This document shows, in pieces, positions 25,004-33,473 of a DNA stretch of 37,506 nt (its first letter is position 1; the number at the start of each line of letters is the position of its first letter). The stretch lies in NCBI GenBank assembly GCA_022614955.1, contig JAKEHP010000163.1, positions 1 to 37,506 of the forward strand, in the 5' to 3' direction. The DNA comes from Candidatus Methylomirabilota bacterium. Lineage in GTDB: Bacteria > Methylomirabilota > Methylomirabilia > Methylomirabilales > JACPAU01. The position numbers and the translations under genes are program-made. The notes under the pieces were generated by a model. The model had not been told where the DNA came from. It did no database searches and saw only the letters and a list, made by a program, of their open reading frames with translations.

Positions 25004-26108
25004 GATCCGCTCCCAGGAGCTCCCGGTAGAGAGCCTCCACGGCCTCCACATGGCGCGAGAGGCTGAACTCGGTCTCCGCCCGCCGGCGCCCGGCTGCCGC
25101 GAGGCGCGCCGCGCGGCCTGGATCCTCCAGGAGAGCGAGCACGGCTTCGGCGAGCGCCTTGGGCTGCGCGGGCGGGACCAGGAGACCCGTCTCGTCGTGG
25201 AGCACGATCTCGGGGACCCCACCCGCGTCGGTCGCCACGACCGCCCTGGCCATGGCCATGGCCTCGATCAGCACTCGACCGAAATGCTCTCCCAGAGACG
25301 GGAGCACAAAGAGATTGCAGAGCGCCAGCAGGTCGGGGACATCCTCGCGCCAGCCGGGAAAGTGGATCTGCCCCTCCAGGCCGAGGCGTCGGCGCTGCTC
25401 CTCCAGCTCCCCCCTCAGCTCCCCGTCCCCCACCAGGACCCAGTGGACCCCCGGCACGGCCGCCTCGACCAGCCGGGCCGCCTCCAGCAGATGGGCGTAC
25501 CCCTTGTACGGGACGAAGCGACCCACGCTCCCGACCACGGGCGCGTCCTCCGGCAGACCGAGGGACGCGCGGAGCGTCGGCGGGGGCCGCCGGGGGCTGA
25601 ACCGGCCGAAGTCCACCCCGTTGTAGATGCAGCGCACCTTGCTCGGCGGCGCCCAGTCCAGCCGGCGCCCGACCGCCTTTGAGTTGACGATCACGGCGCG
25701 CGCCAGCCTGGCGAGCAGACGGTCGAGGAGGCCGCCACGGTCGGCGACGCGAACGTGCCAGATGACCGGCCGGCGCGTGAGCCGTCCCGCCAGGCCAGCG
25801 TAGGCCATGGCGCGCGACCCGTTCGCGTGCAGGAGGCACGCACCGGTGCTCCGGGCCAGACGTCGCAGGGCCGCCGCGCTCCGGAGCATGCCCGGCCCCG
25901 GGCAGCGCAGGCCTGGCAGCGGGATGACGTGCGTGGGGAGCCCGAGGGCGCGGCACCCTTCCGCCACCGCCCCCTCGCACGGCAGCACCACCATCGGGGC
26001 CCAGCGCGACCGGTCCAGTCCCCCGAGGAGCGCAAGGAGGCTCACCTCGCCCCCTCCTACGATGTCGCCGTGATTCGACACCACGAGCACGGTGCGCGTC
26101 TCGGCCAT
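24990..26108 (-). CDS. GT4-family glycosyltransferase
   Basis: The 372 residues from ATG 26108 begin MAETRTVLVVSNHGDIVGGG, the N-terminal GT-B glycine-rich loop. They continue with LLHANGSRAMAYAGLAGR, VIVNSKAVGRRL, CIYNGVDFGRFSP, VGSVGRFVPYKGYAHLLEA, FPGWREDVPDLLALCNLFVLPS and the E-x7-E motif EHFGRVLIE. The ATG shares one base with the preceding stop (TGATG). The track start at 26498 reads through the upstream gene. No signal peptide or membrane helix, so it works on the cytoplasmic face on the lipid-linked intermediate. Donor unknown. Confidence 0.92.
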   Translation of the reverse strand: MAETRTVLVVSNHGDIVGGGEVSLLALLGGLDRSRWAPMVVLPCEGAVAEGCRALGLPTHVIPLPGLRCPGPGMLRSAAALRRLARSTGACLLHANGSRAMAYAGLAGRLTRRPVIWHVRVADRGGLLDRLLARLARAVIVNSKAVGRRLDWAPPSKVRCIYNGVDFGRFSPRRPPPTLRASLGLPEDAPVVGSVGRFVPYKGYAHLLEAARLVEAAVPGVHWVLVGDGELRGELEEQRRRLGLEGQIHFPGWREDVPDLLALCNLFVLPSLGEHFGRVLIEAMAMARAVVATDAGGVPEIVLHDETGLLVPPAQPKALAEAVLALLEDPGRAARLAAAGRRRAETEFSLSRHVEAVEALYRELLGADRGGV

Positions 26109-27136
26109 CAGCGCTCCCGTCCCAGCAGCGCCCTCCACCGGCCCACCTCGGCTCCGAGGTCCATGGCGAGCTTGACGATCGGGACCATCCACCATCCCGC
26201 CCGGTGGGTGGGGTAGGCGCGGGCGTAGCGGAAGCGCCACAGGATGGCCGCGCCGTAGGCGAGGATGGCCGGCGGCACCAGGAGCGCGAGGGACGGCCAG
26301 CGGGCGAGGAGGACGACCCCACCCAGGACCCGAAGGGTCCAGGAGCTGCGCAGGAGCTGGCGGGCGAAGGCGGCGCGGTCCCGGCTGCGGGCCAGGATCG
26401 TCATCTCGCTTCGTCCCCGGCGGACAAACCAGTGGAAGACGGCGCCTAGGCGGCCCCGGGGCCGATGGTAGACCACGGCGGCCGGCGCGTAGACGCACGG
26501 GCCGAGGGCGCTGATCCGCTCAGCCAGCAGGAAGTCCTCTCCCCCAAAGAGGGCGTCCTCGGGGAACCCGCCGGCCCGCTCTACGGCCTCGCGGCGATAG
26601 GCGCAGTTGCAGGTGGACAGCAGGCGGGTCGGGACGACGCATCCGCCGGCGCCGTGCAGGTAGCGCAGGCCGCCGCCGGGGAAGCCGAGGATATTCTCAG
26701 CGTACCCGATCGGGCCGCAGTCCCGGACGAGGACGGCACCCGCCACCCCGAGGATCTGCCGGTCGGCCCGCAGCGGCGCCGTCAGGCCCTCGATCCAGCC
26801 CTGCTCCGCCTCGCAGTCGTCATCGAGAAACAGGATCAGGTCGCCGCCCGCGGCCCGGACGCCGGCGTTTCGGGCGTAGCCGAAGCCACGCCCCTCCCGC
26901 GGGAGATGGACATAGCGGACGCCCGGGAGCGGTCGGGGAACGTCCGACTCCTCCACGACCACGATCTTGGCGCCGCACCCGGCGTCGCTGGAGGCCCGGA
27001 TGGACGCAATGGCGCCGGCCAGATCGGCCGGCCGATCCTTTGTGCAGATGACGACGGACACGTCCCCGCCCCCGGCGCCGGCGTCGGAGGTGGCCGCCGC
27101 CACCGCGCGGGCGGGCTCAGAAGCAAACGGTGCCAT
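26108..27136 (-). CDS. GT2-family glycosyltransferase with C-terminal membrane segments
   Basis: The 342 residues begin with a 25-residue Ala-rich leader, then DVSVVICTKDRPADLAGAI, GFGYARNAGVRAAGGDLILF, LDDDCEAEQGW (DxD-type motif) and NCAYRREAVERAGGFPEDALFGGEDFLLAERI. This is the GT-A architecture of rhamnosyl/galactofuranosyl-type transferases. Near the C-terminus are hydrophobic stretches (LRVLGGVVLLARWPSLALLV, PPAILAYGAAILW) that could anchor it to the inner membrane. ATG 27136 overlaps the upstream GT2 gene by 20 bases. It may have arisen with its upstream neighbour by duplication, since both are GT2 enzymes with similar size and membrane tails, but similarity is modest by eye. Confidence 0.9.
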   Translation of the reverse strand: MAPFASEPARAVAAATSDAGAGGGDVSVVICTKDRPADLAGAIASIRASSDAGCGAKIVVVEESDVPRPLPGVRYVHLPREGRGFGYARNAGVRAAGGDLILFLDDDCEAEQGWIEGLTAPLRADRQILGVAGAVLVRDCGPIGYAENILGFPGGGLRYLHGAGGCVVPTRLLSTCNCAYRREAVERAGGFPEDALFGGEDFLLAERISALGPCVYAPAAVVYHRPRGRLGAVFHWFVRRGRSEMTILARSRDRAAFARQLLRSSWTLRVLGGVVLLARWPSLALLVPPAILAYGAAILWRFRYARAYPTHRAGWWMVPIVKLAMDLGAEVGRWRALLGRER

Positions 27137-28151
27137 ACTTCACCGATCCCCACCACCGGCCCGCGGTCATGGCGGCCGACTTGAGCACCAGCAGCCCGGC
27201 GAGGCCGACCGCCGCCGCAGGCGACGCAGGGACCCCGACGCGTCTCGCCCGCCGGCCCGCCGCCACCGCCAACCAGACGGCGTAGAGCGGGAGCAGGAGC
27301 AGTACGGGACCGTACAGGGCCCCCAGAAGCACGATCGCCAGCACCTTCTTGTCCGCCGAGGCGAGGTCCAGCCAGGCCCGTATCGGACAGTCGCTCCACG
27401 CGAGGGAATGCCAAGGGAGGTCCATCCACAGACCGCGAGCCGTGTGGCGGCGGAGGAGGTAGGGATGGCTCCGGCCGAAGCCAAAGGCCTGGCGGAGCAG
27501 ACCGGCCAGGGTCGTCCGGTGGTGGTGGGCGACCCGGGCTTCTGTGACATACACGATTTCGGCTCCGAGCGCGTAGAGGCGAGCGCACAGGTCGTAATCT
27601 TCGCCATAAATCCCCACGTTCTCATCGAACCCCTCAAGCTCCTGCGCCAACGCGCGCCGGATCGCGAAGTTCGCCGTGGGATACCCGCCCTCCCACGGCG
27701 TCCAGTGCCTCCGGCGGGCGGGCCGGGCCGGCAACTGGAGGGTGTAGAGGGCACTGAACAGCTCGAGCGTTGAGGCCGCGGGGGCCGCGACCACCCGGCC
27801 GGCCACGGCGCCGACGGTCGGGTCCACAAAGGGTCCGGTCACGTGGCGCAGCCAGCACGGGTCCGGGGCGCAGTCGGCGTCGGTAAAGGCGAGTACCTCC
27901 CCCTTCGCGACGCGGATCCCCGCGTTGCGGGCGGCGGCGGCTCCCCGCCGCGGCTCCTCGAGGACCTGCGCCCGCTCGGCCGCCCGGTCCCGGGCGAAGG
28001 CGCGAAGGAGCTGGAGGCTCCCGTCGGTCGAGCCGTTATCAACCAGGAGGATCTCCGCGGGTGCGGGCTCCAGCCGCTCCAGGGCTGCGAGGCAGTGGGG
28101 CAGGGTCCTGGTCGCGTTCCGGACGGGGACCACGACGGAGACACTCAGCAT
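27117..28151 (-). CDS. GT2-family glycosyltransferase with C-terminal membrane segments
   Basis: The 344 residues from ATG 28151 begin MLSVSVVVPVRNATRTLPHC. EILLVDNGSTDGSLQLL, GAAAARNAGIRVAKGEVLAF, TDADCAPDPCW (DxD-type), GGYPTANFAIRRALAQELEGF and GEDYDLCARLY follow. The C-terminal part has membrane-like stretches (KKVLAIVLLGALYGPVLLLLPLYAVWLAVA and AAAVGLAGLLVLKSAA). ATG 28151 overlaps the upstream GT stop by seven bases; the track start at 28217 would extend further into that gene. An inverting GT-A transferase acting at the membrane is likely; the sugar is unknown. Confidence 0.91.
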   Translation of the reverse strand: MLSVSVVVPVRNATRTLPHCLAALERLEPAPAEILLVDNGSTDGSLQLLRAFARDRAAERAQVLEEPRRGAAAARNAGIRVAKGEVLAFTDADCAPDPCWLRHVTGPFVDPTVGAVAGRVVAAPAASTLELFSALYTLQLPARPARRRHWTPWEGGYPTANFAIRRALAQELEGFDENVGIYGEDYDLCARLYALGAEIVYVTEARVAHHHRTTLAGLLRQAFGFGRSHPYLLRRHTARGLWMDLPWHSLAWSDCPIRAWLDLASADKKVLAIVLLGALYGPVLLLLPLYAVWLAVAAGRRARRVGVPASPAAAVGLAGLLVLKSAAMTAGRWWGSVKYGTVCF

Positions 28152-29320
28152 CGGGCGGCTCTCACGGGCAGGAGTCCGGCATAGAGGGTTTCGAGGGGGG
28201 CGAGGCAGCGGGACCACTCGTAGCGCTCTTCCACCAGACGGCGGGCCGCGGCACCGAGGCTGCGGCGCTCCGTCGAATTTGCCAGGAGGCGCAGGATCGC
28301 GGTGACCGTCGTGGCAGGATCATCAGCGATCTGGACATCCCGGTCGGGGGTCGCCGCGATCCCCTCAATCCCGAGGCTCGTGGTCACGATGGGCAGGCCC
28401 GCCGCCATCGCCTCCAGCAGCTTGGTCCGGGTGCCCGCGCCCGTGAAATGCGGCGCCACATAGACCATGGCGGTGTTTAGGTGAGGGGTCATGTCCGCCA
28501 CCTTGCCGGTCACCACGACGCCCGGTCCGCGGAGGGCGAGAAGGCGGGGGTCGGGGTTGCGACCCGCGAGGCGCAGCTCCGCGTCGGGGTGGAAACGGCG
28601 GACCTCGGGCAAGATCCGGAAGGCCAGGAGCAGGGCGGCGTCCACGTTGGGCGCGAACCCCATGTCGCCGGTGAAGAGGAGGACCGGTGGGCCGCTGTCG
28701 CGGAATGGTCCCGGCCGGACGGCTGCGCAGTCCACGCCGTTCGGGACGACCAGCACCCTGCGGTCGGGGCGCGCACGGAGGCAGCGCTCCCGGTCCACCT
28801 CGGAGACGACCAGGATGCAATAGGTGTCCGGCCAACAGAAGGCGTCGAAGGCGCTGAAGCGGGCAAGGCGGAGCAGGTTGCGGGCGCGGGTGGCGATCCC
28901 CCGCTCGTGCCGCAGCGCCCGGACAGCCCCCCCGAGGCCGAAGGCCCAGGTGTCGAGGATGATCGGGATCCGGGTGTCGGCCGGCACGTACGGGAGCATC
29001 GCCGGCTTCTCGACCTGGACCGCCGCGTAGCCCCCGCCGGTGAGGCGCCGGCGGATGGCGGCGGCCAGGGCCGGATCCTTCTCGTAGGGGCCCAGGCGGA
29101 GCACACGCCGCCAGGCGCCGCCGGGGCTGGGCAGGACGAACTCCATCTCGCGGCAGCTCCCGCGGAGAAAGTGTGCTACTGCCTCCACGCCGTCCGAGGC
29201 GGGGGCGACGAGATCCAGGGCAACCCGGTCTCCGAGAAACCGGACCATGTGGAACATCCGGAGCGACCCGCCTCCCGTCCCAGGGGAGGGCAGGCCGGGT
29301 GCAAGGAAGAGCAGGCTCAT
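28145..29320 (-). CDS. GT4/GT1-like glycosyltransferase
   Basis: The 391 residues from ATG 29320 (GGAG seven bases upstream) begin MSLLFLAPGLPSPGTGGGSL. They show VEKPAMLPYVPADTRIPIIL, VVSEVDRERCLRARPDRRVL, VVPNGVDCAAVRPGPF, VLLFTGDMGFAPNVDAALLL and an acceptor/donor hinge. The usual E-x7-E region appears in altered form as HFTGAGTRTKLLEAMAAGLP. That pattern (GAGTRxKLLEAMA) is common in the sugar transferases of exosortase- and EPS-type clusters. The track start at 29338 would add MVRSSR. A 42-base gap separates it from the preceding GT; it then overlaps the GT2 gene by seven bases. Confidence 0.9.
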   Translation of the reverse strand: MSLLFLAPGLPSPGTGGGSLRMFHMVRFLGDRVALDLVAPASDGVEAVAHFLRGSCREMEFVLPSPGGAWRRVLRLGPYEKDPALAAAIRRRLTGGGYAAVQVEKPAMLPYVPADTRIPIILDTWAFGLGGAVRALRHERGIATRARNLLRLARFSAFDAFCWPDTYCILVVSEVDRERCLRARPDRRVLVVPNGVDCAAVRPGPFRDSGPPVLLFTGDMGFAPNVDAALLLAFRILPEVRRFHPDAELRLAGRNPDPRLLALRGPGVVVTGKVADMTPHLNTAMVYVAPHFTGAGTRTKLLEAMAAGLPIVTTSLGIEGIAATPDRDVQIADDPATTVTAILRLLANSTERRSLGAAARRLVEERYEWSRCLAPLETLYAGLLPVRAARC

Positions 29321-29362
29321 CCGCGAGCTCCGTACCAAGGTCGGGCCCCGCTCACGAAGTGC

Positions 29363-30532
29363 TCAATCCGATCCGCAATCTCGCCCATCGGAACTCCGTG
29401 CCTCCCGCAGCACTTCCAGCGTCTCGGCCGCCGCCCGCTCCCAGGTGAAGCTGGCGGCCCGCGCCCGTCCACGGGCCCCCAGGTCCCGGCGCAGGTCCTC
29501 GTCCGTCGAAACCCGCGCCATGTGCTCCGCCAGCTGCGACGGGGCACCCGGGGGGAAGAAGATGGCCGCGTCTCCCAGAAGATCCGGGAGGGCCCCGACC
29601 CGCGCCGCGAGGACTATGGTCCCGCACGCCATGGCCTCCAGGGCGGGAAATCCGAAGCTCTCATGCCAGGAAGGCAGGATGACCGACGTGGCGCCGGCGT
29701 AGAGAGCCGGAAGCTCGTCATCCTCCACGAAGCCGAGAAAGCGGACGGCCCCGCCGAGCCCCAGGCTTTCCGCGACGCTCGGAAGGGCCCCGGCCCAACG
29801 GGGGTCCCCCGCCAGCAGGAGCTCATGAGGCGACGCCGCGCGCTGGCGGAATTCTCCGAACGCCTCGAGGAGCGTGCGCACGTTTTTCACCGGGCCGAGC
29901 CCACCCACATAGAGGAAGAAGGGCCCGCTGACCCGCCGGGCAGCGAGGACAGGCCGGATCTTCCCTCCGGACAGGGGGGCGAAGCGGGGATGGATCCCAT
30001 GGTGGACGACCCGAACCTTCTCACCGGGAACTCCCAGGAGGTCTTGCAAGTCCCGGCGCGTGCTCTCCGACACGGCGATCAACAGGCGCGACCGCGCGAC
30101 GAGCTTCTCGAGCCTGCCCCGAATCAGCTGGGCATCCGACGGGAACCAGTAGGGGAACTTGAGGGGCACCAGGTCATGCACGACCCCGACGATGGGACAG
30201 GGTGCCCCCGCCGGCGCAAGCCCGGCGGTGGCCAGGAAGATGTCGAGGCCCTTTAGGCATCGACCGGTGCCGGGCAGGACGAGGTCGTGGTTGGTCCACG
30301 CGAACTCGAGGAGCCGATCGGGAAGGAAGATCCGGTGCCAGCGCAGATGAGGGCTCGCAAAGGTGTCCGCTGCCTCCCGGTAGCGCTTCCAGAGCCCCGA
30401 GCGGAGCACGCGGGCGAAGAGGTGGTAGCGATAGCCCGGCCCTCGGGCGACCAGGGCAGGCAAAAGGTCTCTGAGGTGGCGGGAGATCCCCCCCCTCCCC
30501 ATGAGCGGAAGCGCGTCGATCCCGACCTCCAT
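29363..30532 (-). CDS. GT4-family glycosyltransferase
   Basis: The 389 residues from ATG 30532 begin MEVGIDALPLMGRGGISRHL, the GT4 opening with its glycine loop. They continue with VGVVHDLVPLKFPYWFPSDA, LLIAVSESTRRDLQDLLGV, VVHHGIHPRFAP, PFFLYVGGLGPVKNVRTLLEA, VRFLGFVEDDELPALYAGAT and the E-x7-E motif ESFGFPALE. Organisation matches mannosyl- or rhamnosyl-transferases of capsule clusters. GGGGG lies just upstream of the ATG. A 74-base gap (30533-30606) to the flippase gene holds no promoter I can support. The track start at 30985 reads antisense-free but family-foreign sequence. Confidence 0.92.
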   Translation of the reverse strand: MEVGIDALPLMGRGGISRHLRDLLPALVARGPGYRYHLFARVLRSGLWKRYREAADTFASPHLRWHRIFLPDRLLEFAWTNHDLVLPGTGRCLKGLDIFLATAGLAPAGAPCPIVGVVHDLVPLKFPYWFPSDAQLIRGRLEKLVARSRLLIAVSESTRRDLQDLLGVPGEKVRVVHHGIHPRFAPLSGGKIRPVLAARRVSGPFFLYVGGLGPVKNVRTLLEAFGEFRQRAASPHELLLAGDPRWAGALPSVAESLGLGGAVRFLGFVEDDELPALYAGATSVILPSWHESFGFPALEAMACGTIVLAARVGALPDLLGDAAIFFPPGAPSQLAEHMARVSTDEDLRRDLGARGRARAASFTWERAAAETLEVLREARSSDGRDCGSD

Positions 30533-30606
30533 TGATCCCCCGCATCGCGCCCCGGGCGCCGACGCCGCCAGCCGCGCCTTCCCCGCCCGGACCACCGGCC
30601 TCCGTC

Positions 30607-32037
30607 TCAGCCCCGGGACCACCCCGGAGCCGCCTGCCGAACCCACCTGACCACGATCGCGGCGTCCTCGACGGTGATGATCCGGAAGAGAATCAGGAAG
30701 CCCCCGTAGACGAGGAGGGCGACCAGCGTTGCCGGTACCGACCCGACATCCCCCAGCATCCACAGGACCGCCCCTCCGGCGGCCGTGGCGCCGAGGCCGA
30801 CGAGGACAGGGCGGACGGGCGGCAGTATCCCCAGTTTTCGGCTCATAAGAAACGCGCCCAAGCCCACCAGGGCCGCCTCCGACGCCAGCGTTGCGGCGGC
30901 CGCCCCGACGGCGCCCCAGAGGGGGATGGCCCAGAGGTTCCCCGCCGCGTTCAGCGCCAGGCCACCCCCCAGGCTCGCCAGCCACCAGAGCTCCTGCCCG
31001 CGGGCCTGGAGCGCCGCCCCCAGGGGCGCGTAGAGCCAGTTGGCTGCGGCCGACCAGGCCAGGAGAACCAGGATCGGCGCTGCCACCGCAAACTCCGCCC
31101 CGTAGAGCACCCGGAGCAAGGGACCGGCCAGGCCGCTGAAGGTCAGGGCCATGGCCGGCGCCGCCGCGCCGAGGCCACGCATGGCCCGGCGAAAGGTGAC
31201 CGGCGCTCCCGGGTCTCGCCCCTGCGCCATGAGCGGGAACAGTGGCCCGGCCACTGTGCCTCCGAGGTACACGGCCAGGTTTGCCGGCTTGTAGGCGGCA
31301 CTGTAGAGGCCGAGGGCAGCGGTGGAGGCCATCTGCCCCAGGAGGAGAAAGTCCAGTCGCGTATACAGGCTCTGCACCGCGGCCGTGGCGCCGAACGGGG
31401 CGGCCTGACGGAGCAGGGCACGGATGCCGAGATGCTGGGCCGCACCGGTGGGGAGGAACGGGATGGCGGCCCGTCTCGCCACCACCACTGCCACCCCCGC
31501 CGCCAGGACGTGCGCCCAGAGGAACGCCGCCACGCCACCATGCAACGCGCCGGCCGCAAGGAGAGACGAGGTCCCGGCGACGCCGGCAGCCAGCTCGACC
31601 ACCGCGACCCAGTCGTAGCGCGCGCGGCCACTCAGGACCGCCAGGTAGGGCCAGCTCAGGGTTCCAACGGCCAGTTGCGCCGCTGCCAGCGCCACATACC
31701 CGACGGGGACCGGTTGCCCTGGGAGGATCGCCGCGAAGGCGGGAATGGCGATCAGGACGCCGCCTGCCAGGAGTGCCTGCGCGCGCACCGCAGCCCGTAG
31801 CACGCCGGCCCCGGCGTCCGGGCCCTGAGCGATGGTGCGGGTGACAACGGTACTAATCCCCAGGTTCGGCAGGAGCCCGAAGATGGCCGCGACCCCCATG
31901 GCGTAGGCGTAGGCCCCGAGACGCTCCACCCCGAGGACTCGGGCCAGGATCACGGAATTTGCCAGCGCCAGGACGTACCCCGCCGCGCGGCCGATCAAGA
32001 GCAGGGTGGTGACCCGGCCGAGCGAGATCCCGCTCAT
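30607..32037 (-). CDS. Wzx-like polysaccharide flippase (MATE/PST superfamily)
   Basis: The 476 residues from ATG 32037 have about 12-14 hydrophobic helices and few long loops. The start MSGISLGRVTTLLLIGRAAGY and the segment LARVLGVERLGAYAYAMGVA resemble the opening of the Polysacc_synt family (helix 1, short turn, helix 2). Middle motifs include SLYTRLDFLLLGQMASTAALGLYSAAYKPAN, the family's most typical stretch. Wzx proteins flip undecaprenyl-pyrophosphate-linked repeat units to the periplasm. The ATG overlaps the polymerase stop as ATGA; the track start at 32421 is a read-through. Confidence 0.9.
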   Translation of the reverse strand: MSGISLGRVTTLLLIGRAAGYVLALANSVILARVLGVERLGAYAYAMGVAAIFGLLPNLGISTVVTRTIAQGPDAGAGVLRAAVRAQALLAGGVLIAIPAFAAILPGQPVPVGYVALAAAQLAVGTLSWPYLAVLSGRARYDWVAVVELAAGVAGTSSLLAAGALHGGVAAFLWAHVLAAGVAVVVARRAAIPFLPTGAAQHLGIRALLRQAAPFGATAAVQSLYTRLDFLLLGQMASTAALGLYSAAYKPANLAVYLGGTVAGPLFPLMAQGRDPGAPVTFRRAMRGLGAAAPAMALTFSGLAGPLLRVLYGAEFAVAAPILVLLAWSAAANWLYAPLGAALQARGQELWWLASLGGGLALNAAGNLWAIPLWGAVGAAAATLASEAALVGLGAFLMSRKLGILPPVRPVLVGLGATAAGGAVLWMLGDVGSVPATLVALLVYGGFLILFRIITVEDAAIVVRWVRQAAPGWSRG

Positions 32038-33464
32038 GACCAGCGTACCCGGACCAACCGGGCGGCGCTCCCCGCCGCCGGGGGCGTCGTTCCGTGCCCG
32101 ATCCACCCCGACCCCAGCACGACGATGACCCCGGTCATGAACCAGAACGGCTCCATGATCCGGACGATGATGAATGTGTTGGCGCCGATCCCGTGAACCA
32201 TAACGCCCACCATGCCGGCCAGGTAGCCGGCGGCCAGCCCCCGGCGCCAGCCGGGGAGGGCCGCGGTGAGGCTGCGCCGCGCCTGCTGCACCAGGCGCGT
32301 GAGAAGCCAGACGAAGACGGCGAACCCCGTGAGGCCGGTTTCCACCAGGACCCGGACGTACTGGGCGTCCATGAACCGGAAGCCCGTCACCCCGTGCCCG
32401 AAGATCGGGGCCTGGCTCCACCCGGCGAGCCCTTCAGTCCAGCTCTCGAACCGGGCAGAGGTGGAGGTGTCGAGGCGCACCCCGCCCACCTCCACCTGGC
32501 CGCGCTCCGCCGGCTGCGCATAGGTGTACCGGATCCGCTGAATGACCGCCTCCGGCGCGAGGAGAGGGCCCACCAGCAGGGCGGCGGAGAGGAGGCCGAG
32601 CAGCAGCCCCCGGCGCTGGAGCGTCAGCAGGAGGGTCAGGAGCATCGGGAGGGTAGCCAGCCAGGAGGCTCGGGAGAGGCTGTACAGCAGGGGGAGGAAG
32701 GCCAGCCCGCTCAGCCAGAGCCACCCCAGGCGGCTGTAGAGCCCCGGGCTCTCGCTGGCAAGCCCCAGGAGGATCGCCAGCATGAAGACCAGATAGCCCC
32801 CCAGGGTATTCGGCTCCCCCTCCTTCCCCTCAAAGGGTGCCGTCACCCGCCCCCCGGCCGGGATCTGCGCCAGGGCGAAGATGGACACCAGGGCCGTCGT
32901 CAGGGCGACGGTGAAGAGGAACCGCTTGAGCTGTCGCTCCTCCGTCAGGTGGTTGACGACCAGGAAGTAGACGACGAAGTACTCCAGGTACTTGAGGACG
33001 AAGAAGAGCCCGGTCACCGGCCGGACGCTCCCGAAGAGGATCCCCAGGCCGGTGGAAACGATGCAGGAGACCGCGTACAGGAGGATGGCGCCGTTCAGCG
33101 GCGTCTGACGGATGAGACCGAGCTGCTTGTAGACGGCCATCCGGGTAAGCCAGGAGAAGCCCACGATGACCAGGGTCACGTCCTCGATCCGGATTGCGAC
33201 CCCCCGGCTCGCCTCCAGCGAGCCGGCGGCGGCTGGCTGGGACAGGAGGATCTCTGGGGAGAGGAGCATGGACAGGATGATGATGTGGAGCGCCGCCTCC
33301 GTGTGGACGAAGGCCACCACGAAGAGGGCAACGCCGAGCCCGACGGCCAGCGCCACGCCGGGGGTGAAGTGGGAGACGAAGAGGGCCAGGAGGAGGGTCA
33401 GGGTGCCGATGCCGAGGAGGGTCGCCGCCTGGGTCCGGTCCAGCGCGCGCGGCAGCGCAGGCAT
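32034..33464 (-). CDS. O-antigen ligase/polymerase-like membrane protein (probable Wzy)
   Basis: The 476 residues from ATG 33464 carry about ten to twelve membrane helices. A long external loop in the second half contains RIRYTYAQPAERGQVEVGGV and SARFESWTEGLAGWSQAPIFGHGVTGF. The R-x-x-x-W...G-x-G pattern of that loop is typical of the Wzy_C/WaaL O-antigen ligase family (RxxxW before the helix, then H/GxG). In a Wza-Wzc-Wzx cluster it most likely polymerises repeat units, though ligase and polymerase cannot be told apart by sequence alone. It lies nine bases after the kinase stop and is coupled to the flippase. Confidence 0.87.
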   Translation of the reverse strand: MPALPRALDRTQAATLLGIGTLTLLLALFVSHFTPGVALAVGLGVALFVVAFVHTEAALHIIILSMLLSPEILLSQPAAAGSLEASRGVAIRIEDVTLVIVGFSWLTRMAVYKQLGLIRQTPLNGAILLYAVSCIVSTGLGILFGSVRPVTGLFFVLKYLEYFVVYFLVVNHLTEERQLKRFLFTVALTTALVSIFALAQIPAGGRVTAPFEGKEGEPNTLGGYLVFMLAILLGLASESPGLYSRLGWLWLSGLAFLPLLYSLSRASWLATLPMLLTLLLTLQRRGLLLGLLSAALLVGPLLAPEAVIQRIRYTYAQPAERGQVEVGGVRLDTSTSARFESWTEGLAGWSQAPIFGHGVTGFRFMDAQYVRVLVETGLTGFAVFVWLLTRLVQQARRSLTAALPGWRRGLAAGYLAGMVGVMVHGIGANTFIIVRIMEPFWFMTGVIVVLGSGWIGHGTTPPAAGSAARLVRVRWS

Positions 33465-33473
33465 GGCCGCCTT